Shown piece by piece: positions 31,646-41,500 of a DNA stretch of 64,000 nt; position 1 is the first letter of the stretch; each line of letters starts with the position of its first letter. Both the position numbers and the translations under genes were made by a program. The stretch comes from CAYVLA01 sp964549615 [NCBI: uncultured Thermococci archaeon]. Lineage in GTDB: Archaea; CAYQAE01; CAYVLA01. Location: positions 33,802-97,801 of the forward strand of contig CAZJVP010000076.1 of assembly GCA_964549615.1 (NCBI GenBank), written 5' to 3'. Below the pieces are notes generated by a model. It had not been told where the DNA came from. It ran no database searches and worked only from the letters and a program-made list of their open reading frames with translations.

Positions 31646-32188
31646 TTGACACGATCAACGAATTTCGCGGCCGAGCCCGATGGCGCGGCCGTGCTCGGAG
31701 GATCGTCCTTGTACCAATTGGATGAGATCGACCTCAAGATCATCCAGAAGCTGCAGGAGGACGCCAAGACCCCTTTCACCAAGATCGGAAAGGAGCTCCA
31801 AATCCCGGATACGACGGTCCACTTCAGGGTCAAGAAACTGATCGAGAACGAGATCATAAGGAAGTTCACCGTGCTCGTTAACCATGAGAAGCTCGGGTAC
31901 ACCGTAAGGGCCCTCCTCAGGATCGAGATCGAGAAGTACCTCCTCGACATGTTCACCCAGGCAAAGGTCGATGAGGTCGTACAGGAGCTCTCCAAGGTGC
32001 GGAGCGGTGAGCTGATCGCCCGGTGCGAGAGCAAGAACGAGATCATAGCGATAGTCTCGACGCGGAACTCGGGCGAGCTCATCAACCTGATGGAGACGCT
32101 CAGGAAGAAGGAGGGCATCAGGGACCTCGACGTCTCGGTCATCGACAAGGTCTATGAGGGAGGGACGGGCACCTCCCCCGTGATCTAG
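31646..32188 (+). CDS. Lrp/AsnC-type transcription regulator
   Basis: 180 residues. The winged-helix N-terminal domain reads LDEIDLKIIQKLQEDAKTPF then KIGKELQIPDTTVHFRVKKL and I-I-R-K-F-T. The C-terminal RAM-like domain follows, with E-L-S-K-V and E-I-I-A-I-V-S-T. The TTG at 31646 matches the TATA-predicted start; a TTG further in, before D-E-I-D-L-K, is the only other sensible start. It probably controls one or more of the flanking operons (KaiC-like/pilus). The effector is unknown. Confidence 0.85.
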   Translation: MTRSTNFAAEPDGAAVLGGSSLYQLDEIDLKIIQKLQEDAKTPFTKIGKELQIPDTTVHFRVKKLIENEIIRKFTVLVNHEKLGYTVRALLRIEIEKYLLDMFTQAKVDEVVQELSKVRSGELIARCESKNEIIAIVSTRNSGELINLMETLRKKEGIRDLDVSVIDKVYEGGTGTSPVI

Positions 32189-32388
32189 GGGCTGGTTTTC
32201 CGAAAGCGGATCGTCCTGCCGCCGTTGCGACCTGCCTAGATTCCTTGCCAAAGGTGCAATCTCTTTGGACCTAACTGAAACCTTGGTATCCTTCCTCGGT
32301 GGCCGTCGTCCCATTCCAGCCCACGTTTTCGCTGGGAAAAGTTCAGTAATATTGCAGAGAATTCAGCGTCAACGGAGTATCTTGATAA

Positions 32389-32397
32389 GAATTTAAG
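32389..32397 (+). promoter_or_regulatory. TATA-like box for the GvpD/KaiC-like gene
   Basis: GAATTTAAG. The predicted start is near 32419, giving a leader of about 15 bases. The region between the Lrp gene and this box holds nothing else that I recognise. Confidence 0.4.
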
Positions 32398-32433
32398 CGG
32401 GCGCACATAGACTGTGGTCCAGGCGGTTCCCAG

Positions 32434-33825
32434 ATGTCGGTTCTCATCCCCGACGAGATCCCAGAAGTTCTCAAGAAGACCAAGGGATACTCGCTCCTAG
32501 TCAAGGGAGGACCCGGCATAGGGAAATCGACCCTCGCACTCACGCTAATGGTGGAGAAGGCGAACGTGAACGGCTTCTACGTCTCGACCAGGGTGAAGCC
32601 CGACAAACTGTACGAACAGTTTCCTTGGGCACGAAAGTACGTCAAGGCGGACAACATAATCGATGCTACCGAGCTTCTGTCCGGCATTCGCTCGGAGGGA
32701 TCGGCCCTCGACTCGGGTGAGTCGGCCGGCGATTTCCAGTTCCTCAAGGACATCAAGACCAAGGTCGAGGGCCTGAAAGACCCCACCGTAATAATAGACA
32801 CATGGGATGCCGTCCATGCCTCGCTTGGGGATCGGGCAGTGGAGACGGAGAAACAGCTCACCGACTGGCCTCGCCAGAAGAACCTGACCCTAGTCCTTGT
32901 CAGCGAGTTCATGGACACCAGGGTGCTTGAGTTCCTTGTCGACGGCGTCGTGACGCTTTCCGACTCTGAAATCGACGGCAGGAGGGTGAGGGAGGTCAGG
33001 CTCGACAAGCTTCGGGAGTGCGAGATCAAGAACCTGAAGTACGTCTACACGCTCAAGAACGGGATATTTCGAAGGTTTCCGCCGCTGCGGATCAAGCCGC
33101 CCGACGAGCCAAAGCCTTGGATCCCATTCTCGGACGAGAAATGTCCGTTCTACAGCGGGGCTCCAGAGCTGGATGAGGCAGTTGGAGAGAGCTTGAAGGG
33201 CGGATGCATCATGATCGAGATCTGCAACAACGTTCCCTACGAGTGGGCCAACCTCCTGATCCGTCCCTTCGTGCTCAACTTCATCGCGAAGGACAGAGGG
33301 GTCATAATGGTGCCGCCCAGCGAGCTAGCCCCCGAGCAGATCAGGCGTGATCTGACCAAGTACATCCCAGAGAAGAAGTTCGAGACCTACGTCACCATAT
33401 TTGCCGATAGCCTGAACGAAAACTCCCTGCCCTACGTCCTGAACAACTGGGGCAAGTCCGAGGAGGAGGACGAGAAGATCTGGCTCCAGGTCGAGGAGCA
33501 AAAGAGGAGCGAGAGCTGGGGGCATCTGCTTCGGGTAATGAATGCCGACCGCCTCGAGCAAACCCTTGGCGTCCCGAGGACCGTCCGCAAGTGCGCCCAG
33601 GCAATATCCAGGGGCAAGCTTGGCGGCGATTTGACCATCATCACGCTCAGGCCGACGATGGATGCGACCAGGCAGCTGAGGAACATGTCCGACCTCTACC
33701 TGAAGATGATCGAGCGTTTCGGTGCGTGCTATGTCTACGGCGAGATGCCAAGGACCGGCCTTTACAACGTTGCCGCGGACAACTCCCGCGGCTTTCCGGT
33801 CCCAGAACTAACGCCGGTGGTCTAG
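32434..33825 (+). CDS. GvpD/KaiC-like P-loop ATPase
   Basis: 463 residues. Walker A GGPGIGKST lies at about 25-33, Walker B-like VIIDTWDAVH near 128-137, and LVLVSEF closes the RecA-type core. The second half (from about residue 235) is alpha/beta with no clear second Walker A. It resembles the archaeal GvpD-type ATPases, known as regulators of gas-vesicle genes, and occurs in many archaea lacking gas vesicles. The MinD-like gene begins 75 bases later, so they may share a transcript. The role is inferred to be regulatory. Confidence 0.65.
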   Translation: MSVLIPDEIPEVLKKTKGYSLLVKGGPGIGKSTLALTLMVEKANVNGFYVSTRVKPDKLYEQFPWARKYVKADNIIDATELLSGIRSEGSALDSGESAGDFQFLKDIKTKVEGLKDPTVIIDTWDAVHASLGDRAVETEKQLTDWPRQKNLTLVLVSEFMDTRVLEFLVDGVVTLSDSEIDGRRVREVRLDKLRECEIKNLKYVYTLKNGIFRRFPPLRIKPPDEPKPWIPFSDEKCPFYSGAPELDEAVGESLKGGCIMIEICNNVPYEWANLLIRPFVLNFIAKDRGVIMVPPSELAPEQIRRDLTKYIPEKKFETYVTIFADSLNENSLPYVLNNWGKSEEEDEKIWLQVEEQKRSESWGHLLRVMNADRLEQTLGVPRTVRKCAQAISRGKLGGDLTIITLRPTMDATRQLRNMSDLYLKMIERFGACYVYGEMPRTGLYNVAADNSRGFPVPELTPVV

Positions 33826-33900
33826 GGGGTGTTGATGCTGATCGCTAGCTTTGACACAGGAAGATGATGAAGATGACGGACGGAATAGCTACCGAAACAG

Positions 33901-34743
33901 GTGGTGAACTTGGAACAGGCAAATGAAGTTGGCCCAGGTCCGGAGAGCCGTCCGGCAAAGGCGATTGCCGTGGTCTCCGGAAAAGGAGGAACGGGAAAGA
34001 CGATCGTGGCGGCCAACATCGGAACCGCCTTGGCCATGATGGGCAGAAAGGTGGTGGTCGTGGACGGGGACCTTGGCATGGGCGACCTCGGCCTCTACCT
34101 GGGGTTGGAGAAGAGCCCCGTGACCTTGCACGAGGTGCTGGCGGGGGAAGCTTCCATAGACCAGGCCATCTACGAAGGGCCGGCTGGGTGTAAGATCGTG
34201 CCGAGCGGACTATCCCTCAGCGGGTACGCACGCGCCAACCCGGATAGGTTGCGAGACGTGGTCAAAGAGCTGTCCGGCAGGTTCGAGTTTGTGATCTTGG
34301 ACTGCGGCCCGGGGCTTTCCAAGGAAAACACGATACCGCTTGCCTTGGTTGACGAGGTCATGCTCGTCGTGAACCCGGACCTGATCTGCCTAGCCGATGC
34401 CCTGAGGGTTAGGATGATGTGCGACGCGATCGGGGCACGGGTGGGCGGGGTCGTGGTGAACAGAGCTGGAATGAGCAAGGCCGAGCTTGCCCCGCGTGAG
34501 GTAGGTTCGATGCTGGGGCTCGATGTGCTTGCGGTCATTCCCGAGGATGATGAGATAAGGAAATCTGCAAGCCTCAAGGTTCCGCTGGTGATGAAGAAGA
34601 AGGAAAGCCCAGCGGCCGCGGCACATTTCAGTCTTGCCCAGAGAATCGCGGGCAGGCCGGGCGAGAAAGCACCGCGGCAGGAGGCGGCGGCGCCGAACGA
34701 GCAGAAGAAGGGCTCCCGTCGCTTCTCGATCTTCGGCAAGTGA
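33901..34743 (+). CDS. MinD/ParA-family ATPase
   Basis: 280 residues. The deviant Walker A GKGGTGKTIVAANIG (about 27-41), VVVVDGDLGMGDLGLYLGL and FVILDCGPGLS are MinD-type motifs. The C-terminus ends with a Lys/Arg-rich tail (SRRFSIFGK) that could be membrane-associating. MinD homologues in archaea position chemosensory arrays and archaella (MinD4), so a role in placing the nearby surface apparatus is attractive. The start is GTG 33901 or 33904. Its stop overlaps the methyltransferase start as GTGA. Confidence 0.82.
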   Translation: MVNLEQANEVGPGPESRPAKAIAVVSGKGGTGKTIVAANIGTALAMMGRKVVVVDGDLGMGDLGLYLGLEKSPVTLHEVLAGEASIDQAIYEGPAGCKIVPSGLSLSGYARANPDRLRDVVKELSGRFEFVILDCGPGLSKENTIPLALVDEVMLVVNPDLICLADALRVRMMCDAIGARVGGVVVNRAGMSKAELAPREVGSMLGLDVLAVIPEDDEIRKSASLKVPLVMKKKESPAAAAHFSLAQRIAGRPGEKAPRQEAAAPNEQKKGSRRFSIFGK

Positions 34744-35420
34744 GAGTGGCTGCTACGCCGAGGCCTTCGACCAGGAAGATAGCGAGCCGCTACGACAAGT
34801 GGTCGCGCTTCTATGACCTGGCAGACACCATCGGCCCCCTTGGGAGGCAGGAGAGAAAATGGAGGGCAAGGGTGGCCGAGAGAGTGCGGGACATGGAAGG
34901 TTGGGCGCTGGATGCGGGTTGCGGGACGTGCAGGATGGCCGAGGAGCTTCAACGGGTCTGCTTCAAGGGCAGGTTGCTTGCGGTGGATGCATCTAGGAAG
35001 ATGGTAAAGAGGGCCCAGAGGAAGGTGGGCGTCCTCGGTTTGAGGGGTTTGGTCGTGCTAGGAGATGTGAGCAGGCTGCCGCTGAGACCGGGTTGCCTGG
35101 ACGCGGTCATCTGCACGTTCTCGATCACGACCGTGGCCAAGCCCCAGGATGCTATCTGGGAATTCGAGCGAGCTCTCCGAGCGGGTGGAAGGCTGATCCT
35201 TCTAGACAGCGAGGCACCGTCGGGGATGCTTGCTAGGCTGCTTTACCACATGCTCGTGCCGCTTTCGAGATTCTTCTGCCACACGTACATCGACCGCGAC
35301 ATCTCAGGCCTGCTGCAGGCTGCTGGGGGCCTCGGGAGGGAGTTCAAGGCCACCTTCCTCGGAGGTATGGTCTGTCTTTACGAACACAAAAAGAGGGCGG
35401 ACCCCGGAATCCATGAGTGA
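34740..35420 (+). CDS. Class I SAM-dependent methyltransferase
   Basis: 226 residues with the SAM motif LDAGCGTCRMAEEL, an acidic motif II (L-L-A-V-D-A-S), VLGDVSRLPLRPGCLDAVICT and the post-motif FERALRAGGRLILLDSE. The YDKWSRFYDLAD N-terminus resembles UbiE/COQ5-type enzymes, but no quinone genes are nearby. The start overlaps the MinD stop by 4 bp. A lipid or protein target is possible. A strong TATA box for the next gene follows. Confidence 0.75.
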   Translation: MRVAATPRPSTRKIASRYDKWSRFYDLADTIGPLGRQERKWRARVAERVRDMEGWALDAGCGTCRMAEELQRVCFKGRLLAVDASRKMVKRAQRKVGVLGLRGLVVLGDVSRLPLRPGCLDAVICTFSITTVAKPQDAIWEFERALRAGGRLILLDSEAPSGMLARLLYHMLVPLSRFFCHTYIDRDISGLLQAAGGLGREFKATFLGGMVCLYEHKKRADPGIHE

Positions 35421-35483
35421 AAGGATTGCACACATAGGAAGGGCTATGCTTAGAAACTGCAACATTCGGAAGCGTTTTGAGAA

Positions 35484-35496
35484 ATATATTTATAAT
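35484..35496 (+). promoter_or_regulatory. Strong TATA box for the surface-protein/pilus operon
   Basis: ATATATTTATAAT lies in the most AT-rich patch of this part. The predicted start near 35515 gives a leader of about 39 bases with GGATGGAG before the ATG at 35554. Confidence 0.6.
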
Positions 35497-35553
35497 AATT
35501 GAACCCAGCCTCAACAGCCAACGCTATTATTGCCGAAACCGGATGGAGACGAG

Positions 35554-38500
35554 ATGAACCTGAGGTCCGCATTCGCGCTCGTCGGAATCGCGTTCAATCT
35601 GTCTGCCCTGCTCGCCGGTTTGCCGATCCTCGGGACCCTCGCTCAGCAGGACGACGTCTATCCCCCCACGATCAACCTCATAACCAGATTCCCGGTCATC
35701 ACTTTTGAAGGCGTTAAGGTCACGATAGAGGCGGACATAATCGACTCCAGCGGCGTCCAATCCGCGACGATCGCCTATCGGGTCGACGGAACGGATTACC
35801 TGGCCCCCATGGTTCTCAAGGCGAACTACAGGTACGAGTGGACCTACCTGAACAACGACATCGGCTCCAGGTCGGAGTTAGTCGTGCTCATCCTCAACAT
35901 CACCGCGGTTGACGTATACTCAAACAAGGGGACCCAGACCTACGTTAACACGACCATCACCGTTCTGAAGGAGGACGCGGAGGGGCCGGAGATACAGCTC
36001 GAAGCGATGCCCCTCTACACCGAGAGCGAGGATCACCTGATAATAAGGGCCTCAGTGACCGATCCAAGCGATGTAGGGTCCGTAGTCCTATACTACGACA
36101 AGGCCGGCATGTGGTTTGAGAGGACCATGACGTACAACCCGGACAACGAGCTGTACGAGGCAATCATCGGCCCATTCGAGACCGACACCGCGGTGCGCTA
36201 TTACGTGAACGCAACCGATGCCTCAAAGAATCGCAACGAGGCATCGACCCTCCAGGCCGACAATGGGACGATGCGTTCTTTTGTCATCTCCTACAGAATG
36301 AGGTTCGAGGGAGGCGTGGATGACTCGAACTACCTGCAGGTGGAACAGCTTCACCGTTACAGGATGACGAAGTCGAGGGACACCATAACCTACGCCGGCT
36401 ATGTGTTCAACCTGGAGCTAAGCGACTCGGGGCTCCTCACCGGTCAGGTATCCCTAAACTCGAGCGGCAAGACCGTCGTTCTAAAGAGCCTGTCGCTTGT
36501 CGAGAAAAACAACGAACTCATCACAGATATGCAGACCAAGGACGGCATAGCCTACGACTTCAACCTGAAGTATCTCTCATACCGCCCCGAGGGCCCGTAT
36601 GCCGAGATCGAGATCAACCCAAGGCAGCGGCTCGTTTTCGAGGGCTACACGATCTACACCTACATCAAGAAGGTGACCGCAGGTGACTGGACTTTCATCG
36701 GCCAAGACGGGGGAAAGTGGCAGGTGAACGTGACCGCGTCCTTGGGCTACTCCAGCGTCACCCGAACGTTCACAGCCCGCAACCAGTTCAAGGAGTTCTT
36801 CGTCGGCGGAAGGAGGGATGTCCAGATCATCTACCTCGGAGAGGAACTAGTTCCGGGAGATCTGATAAGGTATCGTGCCCGCCTCCGGGTCTACAAGTTC
36901 CAGCAGCCCATCTTCGACGTGAAGAACGATGTGCCGACGGGCAGTCCGTCCGGCTTGTCGCCTGGGCAGATCATCTACAACGTCTACGCGGGGGACATCC
37001 TAGTCCAGAAGGTCATCGCGCAGAACCTCGCGGGATCCAGGGCCTATGACATCAACATCCAGGTCACCAACATCACCGGATACGGTTTGGCCGTGAGCCC
37101 GGGGGAACTCACCGCATCCCTCGGTCCAGTTTACAGGGAGAAGACCGTGGGAAACAAGACGGTAAGATACTACCTGACCTACGGCACGCTGACCAGATCA
37201 TTCAACCTCGCGTTCCCCAGGAACGTGCAAGTCCGGGAATCTGCAAGATTTGACGTGCTTCTGACCTATCGGGACGCCCATGCAGAGTCCCACCAGATCC
37301 GGATCCCCGTCCAGTTCCTGATCTACCCATCGCCCCCCGTCCTTCGGGTGACAAAGGGACTGTCGAGGGAGGAGCTTCCCATCGGCCACCCCGCGGCGGC
37401 ATGGATAGAGATAGAAAACACTGGTGGATCCCCCGCGCTCAACGTGACCGTCATTGACAACACCCCGCCCAACCTGATATCCGACTTTGAGACTTGGCGG
37501 GGCGAGATCAAACCCGGCTCCTCCAACAAGGTGTATCTGATGTACTCCCTCAAGGCCACCACGATCACGGTCCCCGGGAGGACGTCATACGGCTTCGTGA
37601 CCGTCGATTGGAAGGGCGTTTGCTACAAGGCCGGCGTGCGCAACGACGCCTATACGCTCTCCACTGACGACTTCTTCTTCACCGCCCTGGGCCCCCATCT
37701 GGCGTTCATACAGTTCACGGCCGATAGACCAATAGTGGATCAGGGTGGCCAGCAGATGATCTTCATCAACCTGGGCGAGAAGGTCACCGTGACGGCCACC
37801 GTCAAGAACGACGGCAATAGAATTGCAAAGAACATGTCCTTGAGCTTCCCGGGCTTCGTGATCGAAAGCACGAACTTCCCGACCGGGACCGACCTTGAGG
37901 ATGGCATGTATGTACAGTTCAGCGCGACCATCGTGGCGGCGAGCGAGGGCACATACCCGTTCCAGGCCATGGTCACCCATTACGACGAGAACCCAGTCCT
38001 TGGCAACGTGTACCGGGCGCTCTCGCACCTCATAATGGCCCAGACCTACCGCTCACCGGTCATGGTGCAGTTCATAGACCCCCCTAGGCAGATATCAGCC
38101 GGGGAGACCGAGACCATCAGCCTTTCCATCAGAAACATCGGCAACAGCCCGGTTGAGAACGCGCGCGTCCTGCTCAGCCTCAGCAGGGGGCTGGAGCTGG
38201 TCTACGGGACGTATCTCATCTGGGAGGGGCGGCTGGGTCCAAACCAAAATGAGCTCAAGACCATCCAGATCAAAGGAAAGGAGTTCGGTCCGAACAAGAT
38301 AGTTGCAACAGCGTCTGGCCGGGACATCCCGGACGTGGACTACGAGCTTCCCGTCGAAGTCCTATCTCCCCATATAGAGATACTGAGAACCATTGACTGC
38401 GAGTACCTGTTGGCAAGGCCCGACTACTGGCCCAGGAGCTCCGAGATCGCAAGCAGGGTCACCCTCACGCTGAGGAACGTTGGAAACGATCTCGCCCTGA

Positions 38501-41500
38501 GGGTCGTCGTCAAGGAACGATTGCCGGCCGGGCTGATCACGTTCGAGAACCTGACCCTTGGCTCCGATCTGATCGTGTGGGGCGAGATGGGGGACATATC
38601 CCTGGCCCCCAACGAGTCGATTGCCCTTCAGTACCCGGTCTGGGCGCGAAACCCCGGGCACTACTTCTACGCGCCGGCCGTGGTCACGTACACCAACCCA
38701 ATCCACACCCGGTACGAATCAACATCCAATACCTTGGATGTCTGGGCCCTCTCCAGCAGGCCGTTCCTGGTGGACGATGGCCCGGTGCTTGTGCTGGGCT
38801 CGGACGGCGCGCCGCTGTCGGGCCCGGTTTCGTACAACGATACGGTGACATTCGTGGTCAAGATCAAGAACATAGGCAACCAGAACGCAACCGCCCTCCA
38901 GATGGGCCAATGGCTCGGCGAGGGCGTCCCCGATATCAAGTGCATAGTCCTCAACCAGGTGTATGTTAGGGAGGCACTGGAAAGTGGGATCCGGCCCGAG
39001 TCGGTCCTGTCGCTCCCGATCAAGGTCCTGGTTCTGGAGGATGTGCCATCGGTAGCCTCCTTTGCGCTCAGGTTTCCTTTGAGCTACAGGGACTCCCAAG
39101 GAAGGTCTTATGCGAGCGTCTTTTCCTCCCAGCTTGAGGTAAGGCCAACACAGGTAGGTGTCTCGTTCAAGAAGTCCTTCGTGCGTTCCTATGTTGGACC
39201 GGGCGAACGGCCGCAGTTGCGCATCGAGATCACAAACGTCGGGGACACCGATCTGAGTTCGGTCCGGGCCATCGTCGAGGTTCCCGGTGGCCTGTCGATT
39301 GCAAGCTCGCCCGTGCTGGACTTACTGAGGGAGTCCGAGAAGGCTACGATCGTTGTGGAGTTCCAGGCCGTGAGCCTTCCCCCCGGAGAGGTCTACGTCT
39401 CGTTCAGAGGATTCGTAGCGTCTGTGGAGTACATGTGCTTCCGGGGCAGGAGGTCCACGCCTGAGGATGGCATATTCTTGGATCTTTCGGTTGTCAGACC
39501 CTACATCGAGGTCACAAGGTCGGCAACCTCTCAGGTGCTTCTGGCCAGGAGCGAGGAGTGGCCGTTCTCGCCCTTGATCCACGAGAACGTGACGCTAACG
39601 CTCAGAAACACGGCCGAGATCGAGGCCAGGGGGGTCACGGTGACCGAGAACATTCCTGATGGGCTGTACACCCTCCAATCGCTCGGGACGAGCCAGATAG
39701 TCTGGGGAAAGGACGGCAAGCTGAACCTTGGGAAGGGCGAGACGGTGAGCTTCACATACCCAGTCTGGTCCTTCGCTGAGGCGACATCCAACTTCGAACC
39801 GGCCGTGGTCACATACTCTGATCCGGCCGGCCACAGGTTCCAGTCCTACTCGACGGGAGTCGAGAAGCTCGTGAGCGTGGCTAACAGGCCGTACATCGTC
39901 TGGGAGGGCGGGATCGTCCAGGATCCAGCCGGGTCCGTGACGTACAACGACACCCTGGAGCTGCGCATGTCCGTGAGGAACGTTGGCAACAGCAGGTCCA
40001 CGGGCCTTGTTCTCACCGGTTGGACCGACGGGAAACCCTCCCACCCTGGATGGGAGCTCTTGAACTCAGGCGAGCTTAGCAAGCTGCTCTCCAACGGCAT
40101 TGCTCCGGGTTCGGTCTTGGAATTCGCGCTCAGGTTGAGAGTACTGAAAGACGTCAGAAGGCCGGAGGAGGCCAAGCTCCCCCTGGAGCTTTGGTACGGC
40201 GATGAGATGTCAAGGACCTACTCAAGGGAGGCGGTGGCCGAGGTTCTCGTCCGGCCGCCCGCGATCTCGATCTCGGCTGGCCTAGTCAACGGCCGCTTCG
40301 TCGTGATGCCCCGACAGCCTGGCTTCCTGAATCTGAGCGTCTCCAACGCCGGCGACACCGACCTCACGAACGTGGCGTTCAGGGTGGAGTGTCCGGACGG
40401 CGTCTCGGTGGCCTCGGCGGACAACCTGGATGTTCTGGCCGAAGGTGGATCCCGCGACATGTCCATAGTCTTCGGAGGCATCGAGCTCGGAGAGAAGATC
40501 GGAAGGAACTACGACAAGATCAACGTCAGCATATCATACGCCGACTTCAGGGGGGAGCAGCACACGATGAAGATCGGGGTTTTCAACCTGACCGTGAAGA
40601 GGCCGATGCTAACCGTCAGGACGTTTGAAGCAAGGTCCAAGACCAGGCTCGGCGGAAAGTACGGGTTCTCGCTCGTTCTGGGCAACGACGGCACGTTCGA
40701 GGCGAGCAGCCTACGGATACTGCTGGGCGATATGGTCACTTGGCTGGGCGACATCGCGGTGGCGGGAGGGATCCTGGACGGCGACCGGGTGATGGTCACC
40801 GAGAACCTGTCCGCGCTGAACGAGCTCCAAGTCCAGGTCAAGGGAAAGGTCCAACAGAAGGGTCGCTTCGTATTCTCGCCGGTTGCGATCTACAGCGACG
40901 CAGCGGGAAACGAGTATAGGTTGGAGTTGGAGGCGGTCCAGGTCAGAATCGGGGAGAAGATCTTCAAGACGATCCTGCCGTTCCTTCTATGGGCCGCGGC
41001 CGGCGCTGCCATCGTGGGCATCTACTATTACGAGACCAGGATAGCCGAGAAGATAAAGGGCCACCAGCTCGGATCGCTCGCCAACTCGGTGATCACCCAC
41101 GTCGACGCAACACGGACGGTGCCGCCGCTCATACCTTTCAGGAAGAAGAAGCTGAGCCTGGCCGAGTTCGCCTACCTCTTGTCGCTGTACCTTGCCAAGG
41201 TCAAGGCGACCAATCCCAAGAGGGCGGACAGGACCACCTTCATAATAACGCATCCGCAGTCCCGTCTGGTGCCTGGACAGGAGTTCAAGAACCTGGCTGT
41301 GGTGAGGGACGCCTACCTTCTGCTCGCCGACATGATCCAGAATAGGGTCAAGAGCTCGCAGACCGTACCCCCGACCTTCCTGGTGCAGGGCTTCAAATTC
41401 GGCCTCTCGGATGTCGTCTACATGCTCTCGTTGGCGGTCTCCCGCGCCAGGTCCGACGGACAGTTGCCGAAAAGCGTAACGATTCCGGCATCGACTCGGA

